A model generated the notes under the pieces. That model ran no database searches. It saw only the letters and a program-made list of their open reading frames with translations, and was not told the DNA's origin. From an uncultured Caldilineales bacterium (lineage in GTDB: Bacteria; Chloroflexota; Anaerolineae; JAAEKA01): a DNA stretch of 13,915 nucleotides. Numbering within the stretch: position 1 is the stretch's first letter; every line of letters starts with the position of its first letter. Position numbers and translations under genes: made by a program. This document shows, one piece after another, positions 1 through 6,466 of the stretch. The stretch covers positions 1-13,915 of the forward strand of contig CALESQ010000052.1 in the NCBI GenBank assembly GCA_937907455.1. Direction: 5' to 3'.

Positions 1-215
1 GCCACAGACCACGGGCACGGTCTGGAGACCGGCCCGAGCGAGAGTGGCCCGAGCGGGAACTGGTCGTTGTGGCCGGTCCCTGCGGGATAGTTGTTGATCT
101 TCACACCGAGCCGCCCACGGGCACGGTCTGGAGACCGGCCCGAGCGAGACCGGCCCGAGCGGGAACTGGTCGTTGTGGCTGGCTCCTCCCGGATGGTGCC
201 CAATCTTCAGACCAA
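1..215. repeat. GC-rich tandem repeat array, left part (downstream of VOC gene)
   Basis: Part of an intergenic array of roughly 120-bp units. Each unit holds a conserved block containing GATAGTTGTTGATCTTC (here from 86), then the palindrome-like CGGTCTGGAGACCG (about 18-31 and 124-137), then a variable number of 15-bp subunits of the type GAGACCGGCCCGAGC (25-54 and 131-160, two each), and ends with GGGAACTGGTCGTTGTGG. The last copy (about 161-215) is degenerate, as is usual at array edges. The array continues beyond the left edge of the window. Open frames through it differ in every reading frame and look like products of high GC, so I do not call a gene. The same array resumes at 633, on the other side of the VOC gene. 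Confidence 0.85.
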
Positions 216-245
216 GCAGGTGCGATGTTTGCTTTTCCCTCGCGC

Positions 246-617
246 TTACACGTGTTGATCAATCAGAATTTCATTGCCGTCGGGATCGGTCAGGCTGAGA
301 TAGGCAGGGCCGGAGGACGATTCCACAACTTCGCGATCCAGCACGACTCCCTGCGCCTTCAAGGCTTGCTGTATCTGGCGCACGTCGGTGTATTCTGCCA
401 GCGTGTTGGCTTCACTATCCCAGCCCGGGTTGAAGGTGAGCAGGTTTTTTTCGAACATACCCTGGAAAAGGCCGATCACGGTGGTGCCGTTTTTCATGAT
501 CAACCAGTTGTGATCCTGATCGCCACCGAAAACGCTGAAGCCCAGTGTTTCGTAAAAAGCGCGTGAGGCGGCAATATCCTTTACGGCTAAACTAATCGAA
601 AATGCGCCTAATTTCAT
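246..617 (-). CDS. VOC-superfamily (glyoxalase/bleomycin-resistance fold) protein
   Basis: A 123-residue single-domain protein of the vicinal-oxygen-chelate fold. It has the beta-alpha-beta-beta-beta pattern twice: an N-terminal half with the typical DIAASRAFYETLGF segment (residues 14-27) and a C-terminal half ending in DPDGNEILI (111-119), where Glu116 is the conserved metal-ligand Glu. The usual first-strand His ligand is not present (FSISLAV, residues 6-12), so a glyoxalase I reaction is not supported. Members of this kind are typically annotated as uncharacterised VOC proteins, and the substrate is unknown. The ATG is preceded by AAGGAG at 7-nt spacing. That Shine-Dalgarno sits only about 15 bp from the edge of a GC-rich repeat array, and another block of the same array follows the stop codon, so the gene is flanked by the array on both sides. 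It is probably the last gene of the run; whether it is transcribed from within the array is unknown. Confidence 0.85.
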   Translation of the reverse strand: MKLGAFSISLAVKDIAASRAFYETLGFSVFGGDQDHNWLIMKNGTTVIGLFQGMFEKNLLTFNPGWDSEANTLAEYTDVRQIQQALKAQGVVLDREVVESSSGPAYLSLTDPDGNEILIDQHV

Positions 618-632
618 AACATAGCTCCTTGC

Positions 633-880
633 TCAGGCTGGCCTCTGCGGGATAGTTGTTGATCTTCACACCGAGCCGCCCACGGGCACGGTCTGGAGAC
701 CGGCCCGAGCGAGAGTGGCCCGAGCGAGACCGGCCTGAGCGGGAACTGGTCGTTGTGGCTGGCCTCTGCGGGATAGTTGTTGATCTTCACACCGAGCCGC
801 CCACGGGCACGGTCTGGAGACCGGCCCGAGCGGGAACTGGTCGTTGTGGCCGGTCCCTGCGGTATGGTTGCTATGACCGG
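633..880. repeat. GC-rich tandem repeat array, right part (between PPOX and VOC genes)
   Basis: Continuation of the array seen at 1-215. Two full units start their GATAGTTGTTGATCTTC block at 651 and 772, a 121-bp period. The 15-bp subunit is present three times in the first (696-710, 711-725, 726-740) and once in the second (817-831), so across the four visible units the subunit count is 2, 2, 3, 1. Each unit contains CGGTCTGGAGACCG, two 6-base complementary arms around GG, extendable by GGGC/GCCC. The right end (from about 865) is degenerate. The block fills nearly all of the 295-bp gap between the PPOX stop and the VOC start, so it forms the leader or promoter region of the VOC gene. Confidence 0.85.
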
Positions 881-912
881 TTGCTCTGTGACGAAGTGTT
901 TCGCGGGCGCTT

Positions 913-1401
913 TTAGCCGCGGCCTACCGGTGCGCGGCCGCGTGCTTGCTCGGGATCGCGCATAGACAGCAACGGCACACCCACGCCGTAGGTGATGAAA
1001 TCCTTCTCTGGTGTGATCTCGATGATCACCATGCCGGCCAGACGCTCCTGTTCCTGCGCCATGCCGCGGAACAATCGCTTGAGTACACCCGCTGGCGTCT
1101 GCTGTGGTGCGAGCACGCGGGCTACGCCGGAAAAAGTAATGGTAGCCGCCGGGATCTTCATCCACGGCATGAGGGGAATGCGCTTGGCAATGGGCACGGT
1201 CAGCGATACATGCGGGTTAGCCTCAACATGGCGCACTTTCCAGGCATCCTTGCCAGTGCCCACATACAGCCTGCGCTCCTCCGTCACATAGACAATGCCC
1301 GCGCTGCGAGCCTCGCCCTGAGCTGATACCATACTCAGCACGGCAAACAGCTCTTTTTCCAGTGCCTGCCATACCTGTTCGGTGCCAAGAGAAAGCGTCA
1401 T
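913..1401 (-). CDS. Pyridoxamine 5'-phosphate oxidase-like flavin split-barrel protein
   Basis: A 162-residue protein of the PNPOx-like FMN-binding split-barrel family. The N-terminal helix (TEQVWQALEKELFAVLSMV) is followed by the typical strand pair with GIVYVTEERRLYVGTG (about residues 36-51) and the KVRHVEANPHVSLTV segment (about 55-69), where family members contact the FMN phosphate and ribityl chain. True PdxH features such as the C-terminal dimerisation region are missing. This is therefore a general PPOX-class protein, possibly a flavin- or F420-dependent oxidoreductase, and its substrate cannot be named. The start codon lies 3 nt beyond the stop of the AIM24-family gene, so the two are very likely translationally coupled. 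The C-terminal tail (RDPEQARGRAPVGRG) is low-complexity, Arg/Gly-rich and ends about 30 bp from the repeat array; it may be a recently acquired extension. Confidence 0.8.
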   Translation of the reverse strand: MTLSLGTEQVWQALEKELFAVLSMVSAQGEARSAGIVYVTEERRLYVGTGKDAWKVRHVEANPHVSLTVPIAKRIPLMPWMKIPAATITFSGVARVLAPQQTPAGVLKRLFRGMAQEQERLAGMVIIEITPEKDFITYGVGVPLLSMRDPEQARGRAPVGRG

Positions 1402-1404
1402 AGC

Positions 1405-2172
1405 TTATTGCTGCCCGCTCATCAGCTCGCCCAGCAGCTTGCCACCCAGGCCGCCCAGGCCGCTGCTTTGCTCGCCGCCGCGGCCACGCGCCGCGGCCAG
1501 AATCCGGTCAGCCAGCCGCGACAGCGGCAAGCTTTGCAGGTACACCTTACCGGGGCCGGTGAGCGTTGCCAGGAACAGCCCCTCGCCGCCGAACAGCGCG
1601 TTTTTGAAGCCGCCCACAAAGCGGATGTCGTAGTTGACCGACGGCGCAAAGGCCACAATACAGCCCGTATCTACCTTGACCGTTTCGCCCGCGGCCAGAT
1701 CGCGTTCGATGATCGTGCCACCGGCATGAACAAAAGCCAGTCCGTCACCGCTGAGGCGCTGCAAAATGAACCCCTCGCCGCCGAACAGACCCGCACCCAG
1801 CTTCTTGGTGAAGGCTACGTTGATCTCGATGCCTTTGGCTGCGCATAAAAACGAATCTTTCTGGCAGATAAAGGTGCCGCCCAGCGCGGTCAAATCCATT
1901 GGGATGATTTTGCCCGGATAGGGCGCAGCAAAGCCAGCGCGAGCCTTGCCGCGGCTGGTGTTGGTGAAGCTGGTGATGAAGAAACCCTCGCCGGTGACGG
2001 CGCGGCGCAGCCCCTGCATAAAGCCGCCGCCGGTCGAAGTTTGCATTTCGATGGCGCTGTCCATGTAGGTCATGGTGCCCACCTCGGCACGCACTGCCTC
2101 GCCAGGGTCCAATTCAATTTCGACGAGTTGCAGATCGTCGCCGTAAATCCGGTAGTCAATTACATCTGCCAT
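1405..2172 (-). CDS. AIM24 / TIGR00266 family protein
   Basis: A 255-residue all-beta protein of the AIM24 (TIGR00266) family, whose biochemical role is not established. Recognisable features are the N-terminal VEIELDPGEAVRAEVGTM segment (residues 17-34), the glycine-rich GGGFMQGLRRAVTGEGFF stretch (48-65), the NTSRGKARAGFAAPYPGKI region (71-89), and two LFGGEG motifs (129-134 and 193-198) marking an internal repeat. The C-terminus is Gly-rich (GLGGLGGKLLGELMSG). The chosen ATG has AAGGAG upstream at good spacing. An earlier in-frame start at 2235 would overlap phoU and add 21 residues that do not look like the family. A short imperfect hairpin (2194-2216, GGGAACGC/GCGTCCC with one bulge) sits in the 55-bp gap after phoU; it has no U-run and may weaken read-through from phoU. 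Confidence 0.85.
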   Translation of the reverse strand: MADVIDYRIYGDDLQLVEIELDPGEAVRAEVGTMTYMDSAIEMQTSTGGGFMQGLRRAVTGEGFFITSFTNTSRGKARAGFAAPYPGKIIPMDLTALGGTFICQKDSFLCAAKGIEINVAFTKKLGAGLFGGEGFILQRLSGDGLAFVHAGGTIIERDLAAGETVKVDTGCIVAFAPSVNYDIRFVGGFKNALFGGEGLFLATLTGPGKVYLQSLPLSRLADRILAAARGRGGEQSSGLGGLGGKLLGELMSGQQ

Positions 2173-2227
2173 GGGGAAACTCCTTGCTTGAGAGGGAACG
2201 CCATCGGGAGCGTCCCGTCCGGCGTTG

Positions 2228-2899
2228 TTAGGCAATATCGTCTTCGTTGCCGGTGTCGGTTAAACGTCCGGTAACACAATAAACGACGCGTTCGCAGATA
2301 TTCGTGCAGCGATCCGCAGCACGTTCCAGATTGTGCGCGGCCATCAGCAGTAGATTCGCCTGGCGCATCTTCGTGACATCCTGCATCACCAGCGTCATCA
2401 ACTCTGCGTAGACCTGATCGTACAGGTCATCCACGATCTGATCTTCCTGGATGATGGCATGGGCCATGTCGAGATTGCGGGTGACAAAGGCGTGCAGCGC
2501 CCGACCCAGCATCAGCTCCGATTGAATCGCCATACGGGGGATGTCAATCAAAGGTTTCATCAGTGGCTCTTCGCCGATGCGCACGTTAACGCGGCCCAAA
2601 CTTTTAGCATAATCGCCGATGCGTTCCAGCTCGTTAGCAATGAACAGGGCCGCGGCGATCATGCGCATGTCACCTGCCATGGGTTGTTGCGTAGCAATCA
2701 GGGTCAGGGCATCTGCTTCAATGGCATAGCGTTTGGCATCAATCACCTTGTCGCGCTTGATCAGCGCGCGGCTGCCGGCAAGGTCACGGGTCTTGAGCTG
2801 TTCATTCGCTTGCAGTAGCGCTTGTTGCACCATGCTGCCCAGCACCAGCACATCCTCTTGCAGCTTGGTTAGCTGTTGATCAAACGTAGTTCTTGACAT
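2228..2899 (-). CDS. phoU: Phosphate-specific transport system accessory protein PhoU
   Basis: A 223-residue all-helical protein of normal PhoU length. It consists of two similar three-helix bundles. The paired signature motifs are NELERIGDYAKSL (residues 89-101) and HNLERAADRCTNIC (189-202), which carry the Glu-x3-Asp metal-binding clusters (Glu92/Asp96 and Glu192/Asp196). In studied bacteria PhoU links the PstSCAB transporter to PhoR, silencing the Pho regulon when phosphate is plentiful and limiting uptake. The ATG lies inside the end of arsC (20-bp overlap) and has GGAG at 8-nt spacing, so it should be translated in coupling with arsC. Its position at the distal end of the pst genes matches the usual order (pstB then phoU), with arsC inserted between. 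Confidence 0.97.
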   Translation of the reverse strand: MSRTTFDQQLTKLQEDVLVLGSMVQQALLQANEQLKTRDLAGSRALIKRDKVIDAKRYAIEADALTLIATQQPMAGDMRMIAAALFIANELERIGDYAKSLGRVNVRIGEEPLMKPLIDIPRMAIQSELMLGRALHAFVTRNLDMAHAIIQEDQIVDDLYDQVYAELMTLVMQDVTKMRQANLLLMAAHNLERAADRCTNICERVVYCVTGRLTDTGNEDDIA

Positions 2900-3296
2900 A
2901 ATCTAAACTCCATTCCTTGATCTCGTCGCGCACACGGCGAAACGCAGTCAGTCGCTCAGCTTCAGTGCCTTCAGCCCGGGCCGGGTCGTAGAAGGCATGG
3001 TGCACCACGCGGCCCTGGCCCAGCCACAGCGGGCAGTTTTCCGCTGCATCATCGCACACCGTGATAACCAGATCAAGCGGGGTAGTGCGGAATTGATCGG
3101 CGTGTTTCGATTGGTTGCCGGACAAATCAATGCCCAACTCAGCCATCACCGCGATGGCCAGCGGATGCACAGTGCCCGTGGGTGCAGTGCCCGCCGACAC
3201 CGCGTGCCAGTCTGCGCCTAGATAGTGGTTTACCAGCCCCTCAGCCATCTGGCTGCGACATGAGTTGCCGGTACAAAGGAATAAGATGCGTTGCAT
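2880..3296 (-). CDS. arsC: Arsenate reductase, thioredoxin-coupled type (LMW-PTPase fold)
   Basis: A 138-residue protein with the low-molecular-weight tyrosine phosphatase loop CTGNSCRS (Cys8 to Ser15, CX5R). It also has the second redox pair of thioredoxin-dependent ArsC, CDDAAENC (Cys81 and Cys88), followed by HHAFYDPA (99-106), which matches the HWGFDDPA-type segment of the family. The three-cysteine relay (Cys8, Cys81, Cys88) argues for arsenate reduction rather than protein-tyrosine dephosphorylation. It would reduce As(V) to As(III) in the cytoplasm. No As(III) exporter or ArsR is visible here. Its place between pstB and phoU, with its 3' end overlapping phoU by 20 bp, suggests co-expression with phosphate uptake, the route by which arsenate enters. 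The ATG has no Shine-Dalgarno; instead CCTCCT directly precedes it. Confidence 0.9.
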   Translation of the reverse strand: MQRILFLCTGNSCRSQMAEGLVNHYLGADWHAVSAGTAPTGTVHPLAIAVMAELGIDLSGNQSKHADQFRTTPLDLVITVCDDAAENCPLWLGQGRVVHHAFYDPARAEGTEAERLTAFRRVRDEIKEWSLDYVKNYV

Positions 3297-3431
3297 AGGA
3301 GGGTTAATTTCTAAGGAGCAAAAGTTAAAAGTTAAAAGTTAAGAGCCAAGAGCCATGAGTAGCACGTAATAGATCACACTTGTCCACCCGTCTTCGGCGT
3401 ACTTGTCTATCTGCCGCGCTCACCATCTCAC
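3297..3431. repeat. pstB-arsC spacer with short tandem repeats
   Basis: No gene is seen in this 135-bp gap. It contains an 8-bp tandem repeat AGTTAAAA (about 3320-3342, nearly three copies) followed by a doubled 7-mer AAGAGCC (about 3342-3356). On the coding (minus) strand this places TTAACTTT repeats in the leader of arsC. The 8-bp period does not match the 11-bp phase expected of a Pho box. No convincing terminator is seen after pstB, so read-through into arsC-phoU is likely. Confidence 0.6.
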
Positions 3432-4214
3432 TTACCCAAACCGTCCCGTGATATAATCTTCGGTCACGCGGCTGGTGGGGCTGGTAAACATGCGGCTGGT
3501 TTCGCCGTACTCTTCCAGGTAGCCGGTGCGGTCGGGCGATACAGTGAAAAACGCTGTGTAGTCGGCTACGCGTGCGGCCTGCTGCATGTTATGGGTGACG
3601 ATGATGATAGTATACTCTTGAACCAGCTCTTTCATCAATTCTTCAATACGCAGGGTAGCGATGGGGTCCAGCGCCGAGCAAGGCTCATCCATCAGAATAA
3701 TATCCGGCTTGACGGCAATTGTGCGGGCGATGCACAGACGTTGCTGCTGCCCGCCGGACAGCGAATAGCCGCTTTCTTTCAGCTTGTCCTTCACTTCATC
3801 CCACAAAGCTGCCCCGCGCAGCGATTCTTCGACCAGATCATCCATGCGGCCACGGTAGCCGTTGATCTTGGCTCCCCAGGCGATGTTCTCGTAGATGCTC
3901 TTGGGGAAGGGGTTAGGCTTTTGGAAAACCATACCAATGCGGCGGCGTACTTCCACCGCGTCCACGTCGGCATCGTAGATATTCTTGCCGTGGAAGGTTA
4001 CGCTGCCCTCGGTGCGCGCCACGGGGATCAGGTCGTTCATGCGGTTGAAGGCGCGCAGCACCGTGCTTTTGCCACAGCCCGACGGGCCGATCAGCGCGGT
4101 GATCTTGCGCGGCTCGATAGCCAGGTTGATATCGCGCACCGCGCGAAAACCACCGTAGTAGACATTTAAATCTTTGGCTTCGATGGCGTAGGTATCAGAA
4201 TGGGAAACAGTCAT
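3432..4214 (-). CDS. pstB: Phosphate ABC transporter ATP-binding protein PstB
   Basis: A 260-residue ABC ATPase of standard PstB length that powers phosphate import through PstC-PstA on the cytoplasmic face. With the start at 4214, Walker A is GPSGCGKST (43-51), the Q-loop Gln is at 98 in MVFQKPNPFPKSIYEN (95-110), the signature is LSGGQQQR (152-159), Walker B is IILMDEP (172-178), the D-loop is SALD (180-183) and the switch His is 208. The NPFP segment after the Q-loop and the C-terminal TEDYITGRFG are PstB hallmarks. I chose the ATG at 4214 because GAGGA lies 8 nt upstream; a TTG at 4229 is in frame but would add only five residues. The gene follows pstA after a 132-bp spacer holding a small palindromic element. 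Confidence 0.97.
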   Translation of the reverse strand: MTVSHSDTYAIEAKDLNVYYGGFRAVRDINLAIEPRKITALIGPSGCGKSTVLRAFNRMNDLIPVARTEGSVTFHGKNIYDADVDAVEVRRRIGMVFQKPNPFPKSIYENIAWGAKINGYRGRMDDLVEESLRGAALWDEVKDKLKESGYSLSGGQQQRLCIARTIAVKPDIILMDEPCSALDPIATLRIEELMKELVQEYTIIIVTHNMQQAARVADYTAFFTVSPDRTGYLEEYGETSRMFTSPTSRVTEDYITGRFG

Positions 4215-4242
4215 GAGCAATGTCCTCAATCTTCAAGCGTCA

Positions 4243-4324
4243 TGTCATACCAAGCCATCTGCGGCGCGGTATCCTTCTGGTTCGGTTGGAGGGATGCCTC
4301 AGCCTTGCGGACTTTGGAATGACA
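4243..4324. mobile_element. Short MITE-/REP-like element with terminal inverted repeats
   Basis: An 82-bp stretch in the pstA-pstB spacer is bounded by imperfect terminal inverted repeats: TGTCATACCAAG (4243-4254) and CTTTGGAATGACA (4312-4324), whose complement reads TGTCATTCCAAAG. Inside is a second inverted pair, GGTATCCTTC (4268-4277) and GAGGGATGCC (4289-4298), which pairs over 10 positions with two G-U wobbles in plus-strand RNA. Minus-strand translation gives an Arg/Pro-rich product typical of non-coding palindromic repeats. There is no transposase and no evident target-site duplication. The type is inferred from structure only; copies elsewhere in the genome would settle it. Confidence 0.45.
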
Positions 4325-4346
4325 GAAAAGCATAACGGGTTACATT

Positions 4347-6464
4347 CTATTGCTTGTTTTTGGCATAGCGCGTGCGCAGGTAGATAGCGGCTGAATTCAA
4401 AGTGATCAGCAGCACCAGCAGCACCAGAATGGCTGCCGCGGCCAGGTGTTGGAACTCCTCCTGCGGTCGCGAGGTCCATTGGTAGATTTGCGCGGTCAGC
4501 GTGGTGAACTTGGAGAACGGGCCATCGGGCCGCACCACAATGAAGGTGGAGACACCCACCACGATCAGCGGCGCGGTTTCACCAAAGGCACGCGACACCG
4601 CCAAAATGATGCCGGTCAGGATGCCCGACATCGAGCTGGGCAGCACGTGGTTCCAGACCGTTTGCCAGCGCGTGGCTCCCAGCCCGTAGCTGGCCTCGCG
4701 CAGGCCGCGCGGCACCGCGCGGATCGCCTCGCGCGCGTTGATGATCACCAGCGGCAGGATCAGCAGGCCCAGCGTCAGACCGGCGGACAGGATGGTGCGG
4801 CCATTGGTGGTGGCGGGGTCGCCGTAGCCAAACAATTGACCGCTGGTGACGATGGACATAAAGCGCACAAACACCGCCAGCCCCAACATGCCGTAGATGA
4901 TCGAAGGCACGCCCGCCAGGTTGTTGATGTTGGTTTCGATGATTTGGTCGAGCCGGCTTTTGCCGTTGCTGTATTCTTCCAGATAGATGGCCGCGGCAAT
5001 GCCCAGCGGCACAGCCATCAGAAACGCGATAATCGTCACCCACAACGATCCCATGATCGCGATATTGATGCCCGCCTTGTAAGGGTCGGAAGACTGAGCA
5101 TTGACCAAAAAGTTTTTGTTGATCCAACTGCGGAATTGCAGCTCGGTATCTGGCATCGCGGCCACTTCCGCGGCGATCTCGGCGCGGCGTGTCAGCGACT
5201 CGAACAGCGACCAACTGCCCGCGCCCGTGGGCTTGATGATTTCGCTGCGCGCCAGCGCAATCAGCGCGGCGACAGGCTGTTCATTTAAGGGGGCGGCACT
5301 TTCGAGGGCGCGCACGCGCCCCGCTGATAGCGCAATCTTGAGCATGGCGGCCAGGTCTGTAGCAGATTGGCCTTCCAGCCTGGTGCCGAACACCTCGGCA
5401 CTGAAGAAGTCCAACGTGCCACTGTCAGCGCCGGGAATGAAGTGCAGGATCGGGCGATCAGGCCAGGCGGGATCCAGGTCGGCCCAGGTTTCCGCGGTGG
5501 TAAAAGCCTGCTTAAGCTGATCCAGCGTGAGGTTGGTGGCAAAGGTGTTCTCCGGGTTGACCACCACCGGAATGCCGTCGTTGGCAATGACCAACTGGAT
5601 CAGATCGCGGCCTTCCTTGCTACATGCAGCTTCTTCTACTTGGGTCAGGGCGCGGCTGGCGCTCAGCAGATCGCCGCGGCCATCCAGGCAAAAGGCACGG
5701 ATGCCCGCATCGGTGCCGATGCTTTCCGCGATCACGCTCGTTGTCGGCATATTGGCCTGAAAATCCTGTGCCATGCGCTCGATAATTGGGGTAACCGTGG
5801 AACTCCCCACGCTTAAAATCTCACCACTGAATGTGGCTGCTTCATCGGGGTTACTGGCTGCTGCCTGCCATTGCTGCCTGGCTGCTGCCAAGTCCGCTTC
5901 ACTCACTGGAAAATAGCCGATGTCACCGATGGCCTGGTTGACATGATCCAGTGTGTAGCCAACGAAGGCGGCCACCTGCGGCTTGGCTTGTAGGATTTCC
6001 TCAGTGGTATACACGTACAAAGGCCGCGCCAGCGGGTAGGAACCGTCAGCCACCGTGGCCGCGTCAGGTTTAACGCCATCAATCGCTACCACAGCCAGCT
6101 TGTCTGTGTTGCTGGCATAGTAGGCATAGCCGAAAAAGCCGACGGCTGTGCCGCGGGTGGCTACGTTGTCCACCAGCGTCTGATCGTCCTCGCTGGTCAG
6201 GGTGCGGCGCGCGTCCAGCATTTGCTGTTTGAAGTAGTTACCAACCAACGTGCTTTCCGAAACCTTGCTTTGAATAGCTACGTAGCCAAAGGCGTCGTTG
6301 ATCACATCCAGCAGCAGCGCAGCCAGCGCCAGAATGCCGATCAGCGTGGCGGTAAAGAACAGACCGTGCCATGTTTTGGCCTTGCGTTGACGGCGCTTGA
6401 CATAAGTGTCATATTCCTGGCCCTCCGGGAAGGCCTGTACCGATGTCCGGTTTGACTTGGTCAT
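4347..6464 (-). CDS. pstA: Phosphate ABC permease PstA with an inserted, circularly permuted PstS domain
   Basis: A 705-residue permease subunit, more than twice the usual PstA length of about 280-300. It starts with a cytoplasmic tail and TM1 (about 33-55). Residues 80-200 then match the C-terminal half of PstS (SEDD at 91-94, FFGYAYY 110-116, PLARPLYVY 144-152, KPQVAAF 161-167, GYFP 183-186). Residues 214-360 match the N-terminal half (GSSTV 220-224, ESIGTDAG 247-254, SASR 268-271, VVVNP 300-304, DSGT 347-350). The two halves are thus in swapped order. Cys259 and Cys281 match the cysteine pair of PstS. Residues about 361-460 resemble the long extracytoplasmic loop of other PstA proteins. 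The permease core follows: TM2 about 468-495, further helices to about 697, the EAA loop GLREASYGLGATRW (587-600) and SRAFGET (624-630). The ATG lies 2 bp after the pstC stop with AGGAG 8 nt upstream, so coupling is likely. The reading frame is continuous and conserved, so this is not a frameshift or a pseudogene. Confidence 0.93.
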   Translation of the reverse strand: MTKSNRTSVQAFPEGQEYDTYVKRRQRKAKTWHGLFFTATLIGILALAALLLDVINDAFGYVAIQSKVSESTLVGNYFKQQMLDARRTLTSEDDQTLVDNVATRGTAVGFFGYAYYASNTDKLAVVAIDGVKPDAATVADGSYPLARPLYVYTTEEILQAKPQVAAFVGYTLDHVNQAIGDIGYFPVSEADLAAARQQWQAAASNPDEAATFSGEILSVGSSTVTPIIERMAQDFQANMPTTSVIAESIGTDAGIRAFCLDGRGDLLSASRALTQVEEAACSKEGRDLIQLVIANDGIPVVVNPENTFATNLTLDQLKQAFTTAETWADLDPAWPDRPILHFIPGADSGTLDFFSAEVFGTRLEGQSATDLAAMLKIALSAGRVRALESAAPLNEQPVAALIALARSEIIKPTGAGSWSLFESLTRRAEIAAEVAAMPDTELQFRSWINKNFLVNAQSSDPYKAGINIAIMGSLWVTIIAFLMAVPLGIAAAIYLEEYSNGKSRLDQIIETNINNLAGVPSIIYGMLGLAVFVRFMSIVTSGQLFGYGDPATTNGRTILSAGLTLGLLILPLVIINAREAIRAVPRGLREASYGLGATRWQTVWNHVLPSSMSGILTGIILAVSRAFGETAPLIVVGVSTFIVVRPDGPFSKFTTLTAQIYQWTSRPQEEFQHLAAAAILVLLVLLITLNSAAIYLRTRYAKNKQ

Positions 6465-6466
6465 GA

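Noticed and set aside
1..880. CRISPR array
   Set aside because: The units are contiguous with no unique spacers, the repeat is about 120 bp, and no cas gene is in view.
614..1165. Possible 183-residue Arg-rich protein through the repeat array
   Set aside because: It overlaps the PPOX gene in another frame and consists of translated tandem repeats; no start signal or conserved domain.
4240..4479. 79-residue minus-strand frame between pstB and pstA
   Set aside because: It overlaps the pstA 3' end in another frame and mostly translates the palindromic element.
4446..5288. 280-residue open frame on the plus strand inside pstA
   Set aside because: It runs antisense to a well-conserved permease region and gives an Arg/Gln/His-rich product with no recognisable motif; a shadow of GC-rich codon use.
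4347..6464. Long PstA as an assembly or frameshift chimera of pstS and pstA
   Set aside because: The frame is continuous, the PstS-like part is strongly diverged in DNA from both pstS copies, and the halves are in permuted order; a mis-assembly would give near-identical sequence.
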